Notes under the pieces: generated by a model
Seen by the model: only the letters and a program-made list of their open reading frames with translations
Databases searched by the model: none
Told to the model about the DNA's origin: nothing
Shown: one piece after another, positions 22,421 through 33,519 of the stretch
Layout of the letters: the number at the start of each line of letters is the position of its first letter
How positions within the stretch are numbered: position 1 is the stretch's first letter
Position numbers and translations under genes: made by a program
Source of the DNA: Diphasiastrum complanatum
Taxonomy: Eukaryota > Streptophyta > Lycopodiopsida > Lycopodiales > Lycopodiaceae
Direction of reading: 5' to 3'
Length of the DNA: 64,000 nucleotides
Assembly (NCBI GenBank): GCA_029204225.1
Contig: CM055095.1
Span: 46,512,510 to 46,576,509 of the forward strand

Positions 22421-24336
22421 GCCATTTCCTACACTACAGGAACAACCTGTTGTAGCACTTTCAACTAGTAATTAGTTCATTACAAATTGTTTTGAGTGAT
22501 TTTTAAATGCGCACCAAATGAGTGCATAGCTTGTATCATTTATTGTGTTATCATTACCTCTACATGCTTGCACACGAACATTTACATTTGTCAATACAAA
22601 TCCAGAACCAACACGAGCATTTGTTCTCAAAAAAAAAAAAAAAGATTTGCAATTTCTTCATCTCGATTCAACAGATATACGATATCCAACCAAAATTGAA
22701 AAATATGTTTGTCGACCTGCTGACTGCTCAAACCTTTGTTTAGCAGAATTCATTTCTGCATATCGACTAACATCATCCCATATATACAAACGTCATAAAT
22801 GTCAAATTATTAGATATGTCAATTACAACGAACATAAAGATCCTGACAATTTTTATCGAGAACAACTGCTTCTATATAATCCATTTCAGATATCTGAAAA
22901 CATGTTAACAGAATCACATTCATCATACAAAGATGCATATGATGCAAATTATGACACAATACAAAACAACAAACAGAAACTCAATTTTAATCCAAAAATA
23001 AATACATCTGCACGTTTTAATTGGGAAGATCTTAAAAACAGTTCATCAAATACTGAAACATCAAATCAAAATTTGCACACTCGTGACACGCACAATAACT
23101 ATGATTTAGAACTTGAACTCCCAAACCATACAAAATATAACACAAACAAACAAATCGATATGGCTCCAAAACTAACATACAAAATCATGAATCAAACTAC
23201 ATGTTATCGTGAACTTAAAAAACTCAATCATGAACAACGACTACTTTTCGATGACATAATGCATAAAAAATGTACAAATACAAGAAATCAGATTCACTTA
23301 TTCTTGACTGGCGATGATGGTACTGGAAAAACATTTACTTTACTTTTTCTTGTACAAGGTTTACTACGTCATTATTACAGAAATAACACAGATCATATAG
23401 AAAATCCAAGAGCATTAATGATGGCATATACAGGCAAAGCAGCTTTTAATATTCATGGAACTACAATACCTTTAGCACTACATTTACCTATAAACACAAA
23501 AGCCCTAACTACTCTTTCTGGTGAAAAACTACAAACATTATCAGTTCACTACAAAGATTTGGAACTTGTAGTATTTGACGAAGTTTCTTTAATTGGCGAA
23601 AGAACTTTTAGATTTGCAGATCAACGACTTCGAACCATTAAGCACAATCCATCACAATTTTTTTGGTAGCATTGATGTTATAACTTGTGGCGATCTGTTT
23701 CAATCAGCGCCTGTTTTAGAATCTTGGATTTTTAAACAACCTGAACACAATCTCGCCGTATTTAGTAATTCATACTGGCATACTATGTTCACATGTTATG
23801 AACTTCAACAAGTAATGCGACAACACAACATAGAAATTCTTAAATGTTTTAAACAAAATTAGAGAAACAATACACACACCTACAAATAGTGATTGGTTAA
23901 ACGAACATTGTCATAAAACACCACCATCCATACCCAATCTACCATACTTGTTTTACATGAACAAAGACATACAACAATACAACAACCAAATCTACAATAC
24001 AATGACCGGTACAGAATTTTGTTTAGAAGCAATTGACATTCGTAATTCTGGTTGTAGCACTACAGCAACAATACCAGAAACATCACCAATGACATCGTCA
24101 TTGACAAAAACAATTTACGTGAAACAAGGCATATTAGTAGAACTTTGTGCAACAAACATAGATGTTGAAAATGGACTTGTTAATGGAGCAGATAGCATTT
24201 TTCAGACTAGAACAATGACCTCTACAGAAGATATTGTATGGATACGATTTGACAAGTATGAAATAGGTAAAAAACTCAAGAAAATCATAGACATATGTAC
24301 AAAACCACTAACATAAACAAAATGTGTGTTGAAATA

Positions 24337-24939
24337 TTGGAAAAATCTATCTAATGTTGTAAGTAGGGGTCCTAAAAATGCCAAAGATGAATTGAGCTCT
24401 TTTGTCTTAGTAAAGACTCATCTTAGAATAAAATATTCAAGGTAGGTAGAAGTAGAAACTCGAGCTACCATAGGAATTGCCATTTGTACTTTGCATGCCA
24501 CATTTAATGCATGAAAATACTAGGTGGCACAATTAGACACATTGAGGTGGCTTGAATAAGTCTAGATAGCTTGAGAGGTGGATTCATAACTCCAATTCAA
24601 CTCAAAGTAGGAGGAGAGTCCATGGATCTATATATATGTGATGTACTCTCATTGAGAAGATGATGATTTTTGTGTGTAATGCAAATTTGGAGACTAAGCT
24701 CTTTGTGCCCTCTCTCTCTACTCGAGTTTGTACATTCATATTCTCTCTCTAGCCTAGTTGAGGCATTTATTGTACTTAGTTTCATATTTTGTTGATAGAT
24801 CTTGCTTGTAACACAATAATATTTCTTGTATGATCAGCTTTCCTATTGTCAATCAATGCTAGTTTGATCTTTATGCTATTACTGGGCTTAGGAGATCAAA
24901 AGTACATGTGTAGGGCATCCCACACGTGTGAATTTATCA
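24337..24939 (+). repeat. 5' LTR (603 bp)
   Basis: Its last 410 bp repeat at 26341-26757 with few differences. It contains the CACACGTGTG palindrome near its end. Confidence 0.85.
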
Positions 24940-24952
24940 TGGTATCAGAGCC
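24940..24952 (+). other. Primer-binding site (initiator Met tRNA)
   Basis: TGGTATCAGAGCC immediately after the LTR. Confidence 0.9.
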
Positions 24953-25695
24953 TACCTAAGATTTACAAGCAAATGTAATCAAAAAGTTTGCAAATTTGAT
25001 CAGATTTCAAGCTAGAAATTGTCTAGATTCTACTTTCTAGCTAGTTTGTAGTTTTCTGGTGATTTTGAATCTCAAACCACTTTGATCGGTCCAGATTAGG
25101 TATTGTATGGAATTTCAAGTGCAGGCATGTGTGAAATCTACCCATTTTTAGTTTGGTGGTTCTCTCTCAACTTGGATCCAAATTTCATGCAATTTGGCCC
25201 ACTAGAAAGCTAGAAATGTGTAGAATTTGATGCAATTTGAATCATGATAGTTAGATAAGCCAATCAAAAGTTATAAGCTTTTGAATAGGTGTAGGTAGGG
25301 CGCCCAAACCTGTGGCAAATCTTGAGTACATGTCATTTATTGCTTGAATGATCACAAAAATCACCCAGAAGTTGACCAATCTCATCTATATGTGATTTAG
25401 GCAAAATTTAGAGGATCTAGGCAAATTGTTTCATACAATTAGATTGTATTTGAGTCAATTTGACATTTTTGGAGTATTTCACACGTGTGAAATTTAGAGA
25501 ACCATAACTTTTGCCATACTTCATCTTTTTTTATGATTCAAATCTTGTTTTAGAGAGATTGTCAAACTAGTGAGACCTATGTCACAGTTTTTTGCTTAGT
25601 CTTACGTAGGATTTGGTGTTTTTGCCCTTGATTGGTTCCTATAGTGAGAAGATAAGCAATCTTTTCATTCATCTTTTTTGATTTCAACATTCTTT

Positions 25696-26373
25696 ATGGC
25701 TTCAATGGGTGCCTTTCTATTAGAAGCAAGTGAAAGATTGTCAACCTCCAATTACTCAATTTGGAAGATTAGGATGGAATTTGTCTTAATTCTACAAGAT
25801 GTGATGGATATTGTACTTGGTATTGAAGAAGAACCACAAATTCCTCAAGAAATTCCAAAGTACAAAAAGAGAGCTAGGATGGCTCTACATTATATTAAAA
25901 TGAATGTCTCAAATGACATCTTAAGAGAAATTGGTGCTTGTACTAATGCCAAAGATGCTTGGGATATTCTCAAGTTCATCTATGAGGCAAAGAATACTTC
26001 CAGACTTCTAACACTAAGAAACCAAATTTTTCAAAGTGTATAGAGAAGTGATGAAAGTGCTTCAGCTTATGTAATGAGAGTTAAAGACCGCCATAGAGAA
26101 TTGTCATGCATAGGAGACTCCATCAACCAAAATGAGCTTGTTCAAGTCATACATATTGGGTTAAAGGAGGAATATGACAACCTTGTTCAAAGTTATGCCA
26201 TTAAGGAGGAGCTACCAAGTTTGGAAGCACTCCAAAGTGTGCTCATTTCTAAAGAATCAAGACAAGAGTATAAGCTCTTGAAAATGGAAAGACTGTCTCT
26301 CAACATTGATGGTAAAGCCCTCTTTACCAAAGACAAGCAGGGTGGCACAATTAGACATATTGAGGTGGCTTGA
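25696..26373 (+). pseudogene. Copia-type Gag, truncated, with in-frame stop
   Basis: Reads MASMGAFLLEASERLSTSNY then SIWKIRMEF, closely parallel to the N-terminus of the 942-residue Gag-like protein at 11913-14741. A TAG at 26041-26043 interrupts an otherwise continuous frame. The frame runs directly into the truncated 3' LTR at about 26340, so zinc knuckle and extension are lost. Confidence 0.82.
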
Positions 26374-26757
26374 ATAAGTCTAGATAGCTTGAGAGGTGGA
26401 TTCATAACTCCAATTCAACTCAAAGTAGGAGGAGAGTCCATGGATCTATATGTATGTGATGTACTCTCATTGAGAAGATGATGATTTTTGTGTGTAATGC
26501 AAATTTGGAGACTAAACTCTTTGTGCCCTCTCTCTCTACTCGAGTTTGTACATTCATATTCTCTCTCTAGCCGAGTTAAGGCATTTATTGTACTTAGTTT
26601 CATATTTTGTTGATAGATCTTGCTTGTAACACAATAATATTTCTTGTATCATCAGCTTTCCTATTGTCAATCAATGCTAGTTTGATCTTTATGGTATTAT
26701 TGGGCTTAGGAGATCAAAAATACATGTGTAGGGCATCCCACACGTGTGAATTTATCA
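26341..26757 (+). repeat. 3' LTR, 5'-truncated
   Basis: Matches the last two thirds of the 5' LTR. Its start at GGTGGCACAA is a deletion junction rather than a natural LTR end. Confidence 0.82.
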
Positions 26758-27335
26758 ATATGGACTCCAATACATCGACTTACGAAAGAATTTCAAATTG
26801 GCCAATCCATATTTAATAAAATTACAAGAAAACAATTTCCAATTAGAATAACAATAGCAAGAACAATACACCGAGCACAAGGTCTAACAATAGTCGAACT
26901 AGCATTTAATCCCAAAAAATATTCAAACATGGTTTGATGTACAGCGAAACTCCAAGGACATGGTGCCTCACCTTTATCTATCATTACAGCTTATTATCGT
27001 CAACGAGTTTCTATGACTTTACAATGCACTCAAGCACTTGCAATACTTCGACGTGCCGTAGTTGCAGGAACGGCTGCTTCACAGCTTCTTGCACTACCTA
27101 AACTTCCAACTGTCTTAACTAGCGACTTATACCAAGCAGTAGGCTTTATGTAGATACTCTACGAGATTGTTGCTGTGTTATAGTTGTACAGTATCTCAAT
27201 TTGCCTTATGGCCTTCTACGCTTTCAACATGCATTCCCTTGTACTCTGATGGATTTTCCCATCTTTTATTAATAAAAACAGGAAGTTTCTTCCTTTATCT
27301 AAACTATCTACCTGATAGCATTATAAAATGATGGA

Positions 27336-27535
27336 CTAGCTATGTGACCCCGCAAGTTTGCGGGTGGGCAGGGAAGAGGGTTAAAAATTTGAAAAATGGG
27401 GAGTTTTTTTTTTTTTTGGGCAGGGTCAAGCTGCTCGTGGGGCAGCGCGACCGTTGTTCGAAAAAAAAAATATGAAGAAAAATGTGGTTTCCAGACAGCG
27501 TGAGCGGCACAGGAACACTAAAGTTTTAATTATAA
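27336..27535 (-). mobile_element. Candidate mini-Helitron, first of two in tandem
   Basis: On the minus strand it ends with a 7-bp-stem hairpin (CCCGCAA-AC-TTGCGGG), nine bases, then CTAG followed by T. This is the standard Helitron 3' signature. The minus-strand 5' side starts TATAATTAAAACTTTAGTG. There is no gene inside, so it is non-autonomous. It lies just past the end of the helicase gene. Confidence 0.45.
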
Positions 27536-27757
27536 CTAGCGAAGTTTGCCCACCCACTTGGGCGGGCAAACGTTTTTGAAAATATTTTGTTTAGGGAGGG
27601 CGCCATCCCCTCCCACAAGCCTAAGCGTGACGTTTGCCATGCCCACTTCGATGGACATGTATAAAAGAAAAAATTTGAAAAAAAAAAGGGTCCCGGGGAG
27701 CGCTCAAGCTGCCCGTCACACGTGAGCGCTCCCCGTGAGCACTATTATTTTAATTAT
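27536..27757 (-). mobile_element. Candidate mini-Helitron, second of two in tandem
   Basis: The minus strand ends with a long imperfect hairpin (GTTTGCCCGCCCA / GTGGGTGGGCAAAC), then TTCG and CTAG followed by T. The minus-strand start TATAATTAAAATAATAGTG resembles that of the neighbouring unit. The two 3' ends are exactly 200 bp apart. Confidence 0.42.
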
Positions 27758-28130
27758 AATAGATACATTGAAAAATCATCAAGCATTAATGTACAAAAAC
27801 ATAAAAATATATGCAATTATAATGCTGAATGGCAAAGAGAAATTAGACTAAAACTTAAAATATCAAATTAATTACTCAAAACCAACAGCTTGATGTAAAT
27901 CACTAACTAAACAAAGATGATGTGTTATTATACCACAAAAGCCTTGCCATGTCATATCGTCGTATTTTGACTTTTTGTGAAGATTAAAACAATGTAAAAG
28001 AATAGCTTAACAAAATTTTGATGGTTGTTCTTGATATTCTTGACGATTCCTGATAGTAATATATAAAATAAAGATAAACTTAATGAATAGGATTTTAATT
28101 GTAAACGTGTATACATTACCATCCGAAAAA

Positions 28131-28612
28131 GGAGACACAAACTTATAGGTAAACAATCCATTTATGAGATTTTTATTGATATCAATATAGATTCTTACAA
28201 TTAAGTTGTGTCCATATAGTACAATACTGGATTGCAAATTTTCTAGATTGATAAAAAAACAATATTCTTGCTTTCATCTTGAGTAACGATGATGGACATG
28301 TATTTTCTGTTAGTGAATCTCACTGTTCTTCCATCAGTTGGATAGTTTTGTCAATATCTTTTCATTTGATCTCGAGCTCATGTCTTTTACATACCTGCAT
28401 AAATTTAATACAAAGTATGTTACATTTAGTATAAAAATTATACGAGCAATTTTTGAAAGAAATTGTACATAAAGAATAGAGTGTTTACAGTTGCTTATGA
28501 GTTTACCATTTGAATTGAATCTAAAGTTTGAAAATATATTATCTTGTAGCAGCAACAGTTCTTGCCTGATGTAATTTAGGCTCCAATCTTCTTCCACCTC
28601 AACACATGTCAA
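28131..28612 (-). other. Exon-like fragments of an unrecognised gene
   Basis: Two minus-strand segments look like exons. One (about 28612-28510) reads TCVEVEEDWSLNYIRQELLL and ends SNFRFNSNG before a GTAAAC donor. The other (28229-28131) begins after a CCAG acceptor, reads SIVLYGHNLIVRIYIDINKN then LINGLFTYKFVSPFSDG, and ends at a GTAATG donor. They may continue the gene at 30.4-31.7 kb. I could not connect them in phase. Confidence 0.3.
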
Positions 28613-28839
28613 AAGTGCATCATTGTATATTATTTCAATATTTTTTCACTTAGAATGTCCACTAGCTTCCAAGTCTTGATCGAGTGACATCCATTTACTC
28701 CTGATTTTTTCATCTTTGATAATGGAAGCATAAACTCAACATTTGCTTTTTTTGTTTGATAGCGAAAGCACATGGAAGACATTTTAATTCTGCATTCTTT
28801 TTCTCCATCTGATTTTTTGTCCCAGCCTTCATCCATAAG

Positions 28840-30400
28840 TTTAGATAGTAAACTATCTGATAAATTTTTTCATACAAACATTGTTGGGATTTTGTGTACA
28901 TTAACACTTGAAAAGAAATCCACAAATATATTCAAAGAAATAAATATTATAATTGACACTTGAATTCAGCATAGACAAGAAACAATGAACGTGAATCTGA
29001 AAATCTGATAATAAGGCCGATACATATGATGGTGCTATCCAATCCGTGCACCCTGGAGAAAGGCTTTAATGGCGATCTAGAATAGACTCTGGATGACTCC
29101 AACTAAATACTCCAAAATACTCCAACTGCTAAGGAATGCTTCTCAATGTAGTAGTTATATAGTAGCAACCACCATCAAAGAGAGCGAATAGCCAAAGGAC
29201 AAAAGGGATGCAAAACATCAAAAGTGTGTTTTTGGATAGGGAGTCTGAAGGCAAATCATGAAGAGGTCGTACTGTCGGGGGGCTCTGCCTCCCAAACCCC
29301 CCGCCAAGGGACTACCACTTCCATTATTTGATGTACCATGGAGTGAGGCAATGATTGTCTTGTATCATGCCTCTAGTATGGACATATTTCTTGTCATTAT
29401 TGACTTAGATATGTTTCTAAAACATTTTAATGTGAGAGGTTGTGTCATCAAATGTATGCTCTTGGATCTAGTAAGAGCAAGAATGAGATAATCTCTCATA
29501 GTTTGAAAAATCATGTTTTTTTCATTTTGTAAGGCAATTTGTAAACTTCTCTTTAGAAAAAGTGAATAATGCACAAAGGACACTTACATCCTTGAGCAAA
29601 TATTTATCCTCAATAAGGTCAAGATATTTTTTGATTTCAAGATTAGATCTATCATGCAAAAAGTTATTAGTCAAGCTAGTATGCAAAATCTTGGTAATCA
29701 ACACTTTTGCCTATCTTATGATCTTGATCTTTATGATCATCATGAGGAATGGAGGCCTCGGATTTCTCTCCTAATGTTGCAGCTATTTTCAAGAAAGTGG
29801 AGCCTACAAGCCCAAGATCAACTTCAAGCATGGAGGGAACAAAGGATATGGTGGCACATTTGTGAAATGCTCATCAGAGGAGCTGGCAATTGATTTCTAC
29901 CAAAGAAATCCTATCACGGATTTGGTGAATTTGCTGCTATGAAGGATCCCTTGGCTGGTCTTCACATCACATGCATACCAAAGGATTCACTCAACAAGTT
30001 TCACAAGTTATGTGTTTGATCTAGTACCTTAACAAGCTAGTTTTGAGAAATGTAAAAAATTGGCAAAATCTAGCTTGGTTATTTTACAATTCTTGATTAG
30101 GAGAGAATCTCACACGTCTGGGGCATGTTCTCACGTGTGAAAAATACTAATAATTATGTTATATCAATGTTGAGTTAGGGGTACTTCAAATTTTGGCATT
30201 AGAGGCAAAATAGACAAGTACACATGTCAAGTGATGATTATGTTGAAACTGTCACTTCCAAATCTGAAAATAGCTTCCTTCACAAATGCCTCTGGCTCGG
30301 AATTTCATGCAAATAAGATGTGAAGATATATTATTTTTTCTATTATACGCACCTCTGCCATATTAGATTATTCCTATTGAATATGTGAAGGAACTACTAT
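28840..30400. other. Intergenic or intronic, retroelement debris
   Basis: AT-rich sequence. Near 30100-30150 there is LTR-like sequence with CACGTGTGAAAAATAC, recalling the LTR ends of the copia-related families in this window. A C/G-rich patch sits at 29270-29310. No gene is supported. Confidence 0.35.
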
Positions 30401-30402
30401 AC

Positions 30403-30627
30403 CTGAAAAGTTGCCAATGACCAAATATTATTTTCTAATTGAACACTAAAGTTGAGGCCTTCTAAGTCTTCTGAATTTGAAAGCGCTCCATTCATGATCG
30501 TAAGACTGATTCTCTCCATTTTTTGTCCTTTTATAGTTTCAGACTCATCTAACTTGAGAACAACTATCAACTTGTTATTGACATTCTCATTTGTAATACC
30601 ATAAAAATTCATGATGAATGTTAGTAA
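30403..30627 (-). other. Possible alternative exon of the unknown gene
   Basis: 225 nt, fully open and phase 0 at both ends, between an AATCAG acceptor and a CAG|GTATAG donor. It would join the exon ending at 30810 without a stop. The product is beta-rich: VNNKLIVVLKLDESETIKG, then RISLTIMNGALSNSEDL. It competes with the terminal exon 30729-30664. Confidence 0.4.
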
Positions 30628-30663
30628 CTGATTAATGTCAATAAATAGATTGTTGAAATTGTT

Positions 30664-31671
30664 TTATGCTAGACATTCTCCTTTCGAGCAATACACATCA
30701 TTGAAATGAGATGGATTGCCAACTATTGTCTGCATACATTGGTTTAACATGTCTTTTCTTTTTTTAAAAGATAAAATGGTCGTGGGATTGGAAACTTTTT
30801 CATACTTACCTGTGCAAATGCCTCCTTTATCATCTTAAACATTGTTGCATATGCTTGTCTACGAATGCTAGAAAAATCACATGCCCCTTGAACTAATGTA
30901 ATGTCCAATATTTTTCCAACTTCATTCATAATGTTATCAGTAACTGAAGCCTCAATCTTTTTCATTTTATTATTGTTTAACATTGATTTCATAGATTTAG
31001 AAGTCAAAATAGAACCTAGTGAGTTTCCAATGAAAATCTCATCGGCCAAATGGTCTTCAGCAACCAATGTTGATCTGCATTGCAAACATAATGCTTATAA
31101 AAATGTCAATAGAGATTAGGACAGCCATAGTATTCACAGCAGCATAATAAACAAATCAATAGAAAGTTGAAATTAATAAATAACAAAAGTGATTATGATT
31201 GAATCAAAAGTTCAAGCAATATTAAACTAAATAAGCTATAACTTACTTGAATGCACGGATTCGTCTTTTTCGATAACCTCCTCTGGATGATAGATCACAA
31301 ATATCCTTGGTTACCAGTCTTTTCCTCTTGTTGCTTTTGACCTTTTTGTTGAGCACATCCATATATTTAACAAGAGACAAATATGAGATACGCATGGATT
31401 GAAATGCAATTTTTATCTCATCATTACTAGTCGTAAAATGATGCAAAGAGGATTTCAACGTTTGGATCTTCTTCTTGAACATCCCAATTTCTTCCAAACA
31501 AGTTTTCAACTTTGTAGATTTGTCTCCGCACTCCTTTGATATTTTCCTTAATTCCTCTTCCGAATAATATATTCTTTGCATTGAATGTGCATTTCCATAG
31601 AGCATCAAATACTCACAATAACCCAAAAGGCCATTTTTGCCATGACACATATAGATTATTGATTGACTCAC
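30664..31671 (-). CDS. Unrecognised gene, three exons (251 residues)
   Basis: Minus-strand exons 31671-31247, 31074-30810 and 30729-30664 join in phase with good GTAAGT donors and CAG acceptors, and give 251 residues. The first exon contains a coiled-coil-like stretch (SEEELRKISKECGDKSTKLK) and a basic cluster (KKVKSNKRKR) that could be a nuclear localisation signal. The second has a Lys-rich helix-like region (SKSMKSMLNNNKMKKIEASV). I do not recognise the family. The short third exon ends the protein, but an alternative exon at 30627-30403 would extend it, so the 3' end is uncertain. The start codon is simply the first ATG of the open frame. Confidence 0.5.
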
Positions 31672-31689
31672 CGATTGGATTGCATGAAA

Positions 31690-32010
31690 CTATGTGGCTA
31701 TGACCTCAAAAAAATTGCTAGATCTCAAATAGACAAGATTGGCAAGCTTTTTTCTAAGTTTATGGATCAAACAAGCAAAATATGAGTCAAACTAAAAGTG
31801 TCCAACCAAGTTGAGTGCCCTACCCACCTTGATTCAATTTGCTATAACTTTTGATTGGCAAATCCAATTGATATGAAACAAATTGCAACACAATCTTGAC
31901 TCTACTAACTTTCTAGCAAGCTATCTAGCATAGATTTTGGATCTATCCTAGAAGAGAACCACTTGGTCAAAACTGGTTGTCCTTCACACGTGTCTGAGCA
32001 CTGAATTCAG
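31690..32010 (-). mobile_element. Relic of the copia-related element leader
   Basis: The minus strand contains GCCAATCAAAAGTTATA, then a GGTAGGGC box, and a CACGTGTGA motif, in the same order as the leader at 25255-25310 of the element at 24337. It is an old fragment in opposite orientation. Confidence 0.45.
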
Positions 32011-32904
32011 TACAATACCAGGCCAGGTCCAGTCTTTATGATTATGACCCCTCTTGATCAAAATCATAAAGATAGCAAGGGAGATGCAATCTACATTGGT
32101 ATACAAAACTCTTGAAAATTTTACAAAAATATATTGATCTTGCTATATTCTCAACTTTCAAGCACATCCAAATTACATGTTTCTTGCGTTTAGAATTTTC
32201 CATTGAGCAACCTTCACTCTCTATTGTGAGTACATGCTCTCCACTGCTAAGTGACTATACTCCATGCTTGGAGTCAACTAAATTTTAGATATCAATCTCC
32301 ACTGTTTGCGTACAATCTAACTCTAGCATGTTATAGCCATCTCCAAGATCCAATTGGTCTATCTAGAGCTTGCCAACTTGCTCATAAGAGCTCTCTCTCC
32401 TATTGCTTCACTATTCTATGATTTGTTATCAAGACACTTATTAATGTATCGTTGATTAGAATAAAGAGATGTGTTCTTATAATGGAAAAAGGCATAATTT
32501 GGGATTGAAGCATCAATATTCCAAACAAAGACTATATTCTTCTCACTTTGGCATGTTTCAGTTGATCTTACAACAACAAGAAATTTTTATGGAAAATATG
32601 TAAAGAAATTTTCCTAAACTAATCTGCCCATATGACATGTGTTGCAAGAGAATAAAATGGATAGTTATTAGTTTTTGTGCATTGAAGTAAGCTTTGATGG
32701 AATGCATCACCCATAGGAGCTGCTGGTATTTAAGAAATCTTATATTTATCACATATGTCAAAGACATTGGTGTAGGAATTGTAATGATTAAGGAGAGGAG
32801 CCAGCCTCTTGAGATATCTGCATGCCCATCTCTTTTTGCTTGATGTTTGATGTTGCAACGATGCTAATGTGATCCCATAGGGGATCCCTATCCCTCGGCA
32901 TGGT

Positions 32905-32906
<2 letters not shown>

Positions 32907-32946
<40 letters not shown>
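32907..32946. repeat. (CT)20 microsatellite
   Basis: Twenty uninterrupted CT units. Frames through it on the minus strand are artefacts. Confidence 0.95.
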
Positions 32947-32950
<4 letters not shown>

Positions 32951-33519
32951 TTAATGCTGCAACGAACTGGACCACGAAGGCAGACTTGTTTTGCGATGGA
33001 TTTCGAGTGAATTGACATGACAATAAGGCATTTTAGATCATGTCAATTCTCTCTCTATAGAGAAGATATTTAAATAAGAACAACGATATGCTTTAGTAAT
33101 CGATTTTGGGTTTTGCATTATAGACTTTGTTAAACCAACATATAGACTATTTGATGTTGAATGAAGCTATAAGCTTTTGAGGCTGGCTGTGCACGTGGAT
33201 ATGTTGTGCATTACTCACTTGAGAAACATTCATTTGAGAGCTCAAGTAGGCAAGTGGATTGCCATATACTTTGTTCTTAGGGAAGAATTTGAAAGATAAA
33301 TCATAAAAACCTAGAGCAATAAGAGAAAAACTCTTCCAAGTTTGTTTATAAATAAGAACATGATCAGCAGCTGGGTACATCTCTTGAAAAAAGAAATCTT
33401 ACAAGGAGTTACAAAATCTTCGAACCAAATATTTTTTGGTTAGTTTATCACTATAAACAATAGCATAAGATGCTCAAATACTATGCTATATATCATATTT
33501 CTAAAGCATGCCATTTATA

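Larger units (their letters stand above)
24337..26757 (+). mobile_element. Deleted copia-related LTR element nested in the helicase gene
   Basis: Starts TGGAAAAATC, ends TTTATCA, and is flanked by ATAT (24333-24336 and 26758-26761). The 5' LTR is 24337-24939. The 3' LTR keeps only its last 417 bp (26341-26757). A primer-binding site follows the 5' LTR. Only the Gag head remains; zinc knuckle, downstream region and the first part of the 3' LTR are deleted at about 26340. Gag similarity shows that it is a relative of the young element at 10989. Confidence 0.85.
22630..27153 (+). pseudogene. Helitron PIF1-type helicase (C-terminal part of RepHel), interrupted
   Basis: Plus strand. The linker typical of Helitron RepHel comes first (CLAEFISAYRL, then DPDNFYREQLLLYNPF near 22850). 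The PIF1 helicase follows: LNHEQRLLFDDI; Walker A GDDGTGKTF at about 23312; Walker B VVFDEVS at about 23570; ITCGDLFQSAP; and, after the insertion, the C-terminal box ITIARTIHRAQGLTI. The rolling-circle HUH Rep domain is missing upstream; the match begins at an A-run (22629-22643). Damage: frameshifts in a T-run near 23660, near 23850 and near 24300, and a 2.4-kb LTR element at 24337-26757 splitting the WTPI box. Removing one 4-bp target copy and the element rejoins the reading sense across the gap, apart from the frameshift near 24300. Confidence 0.85.
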
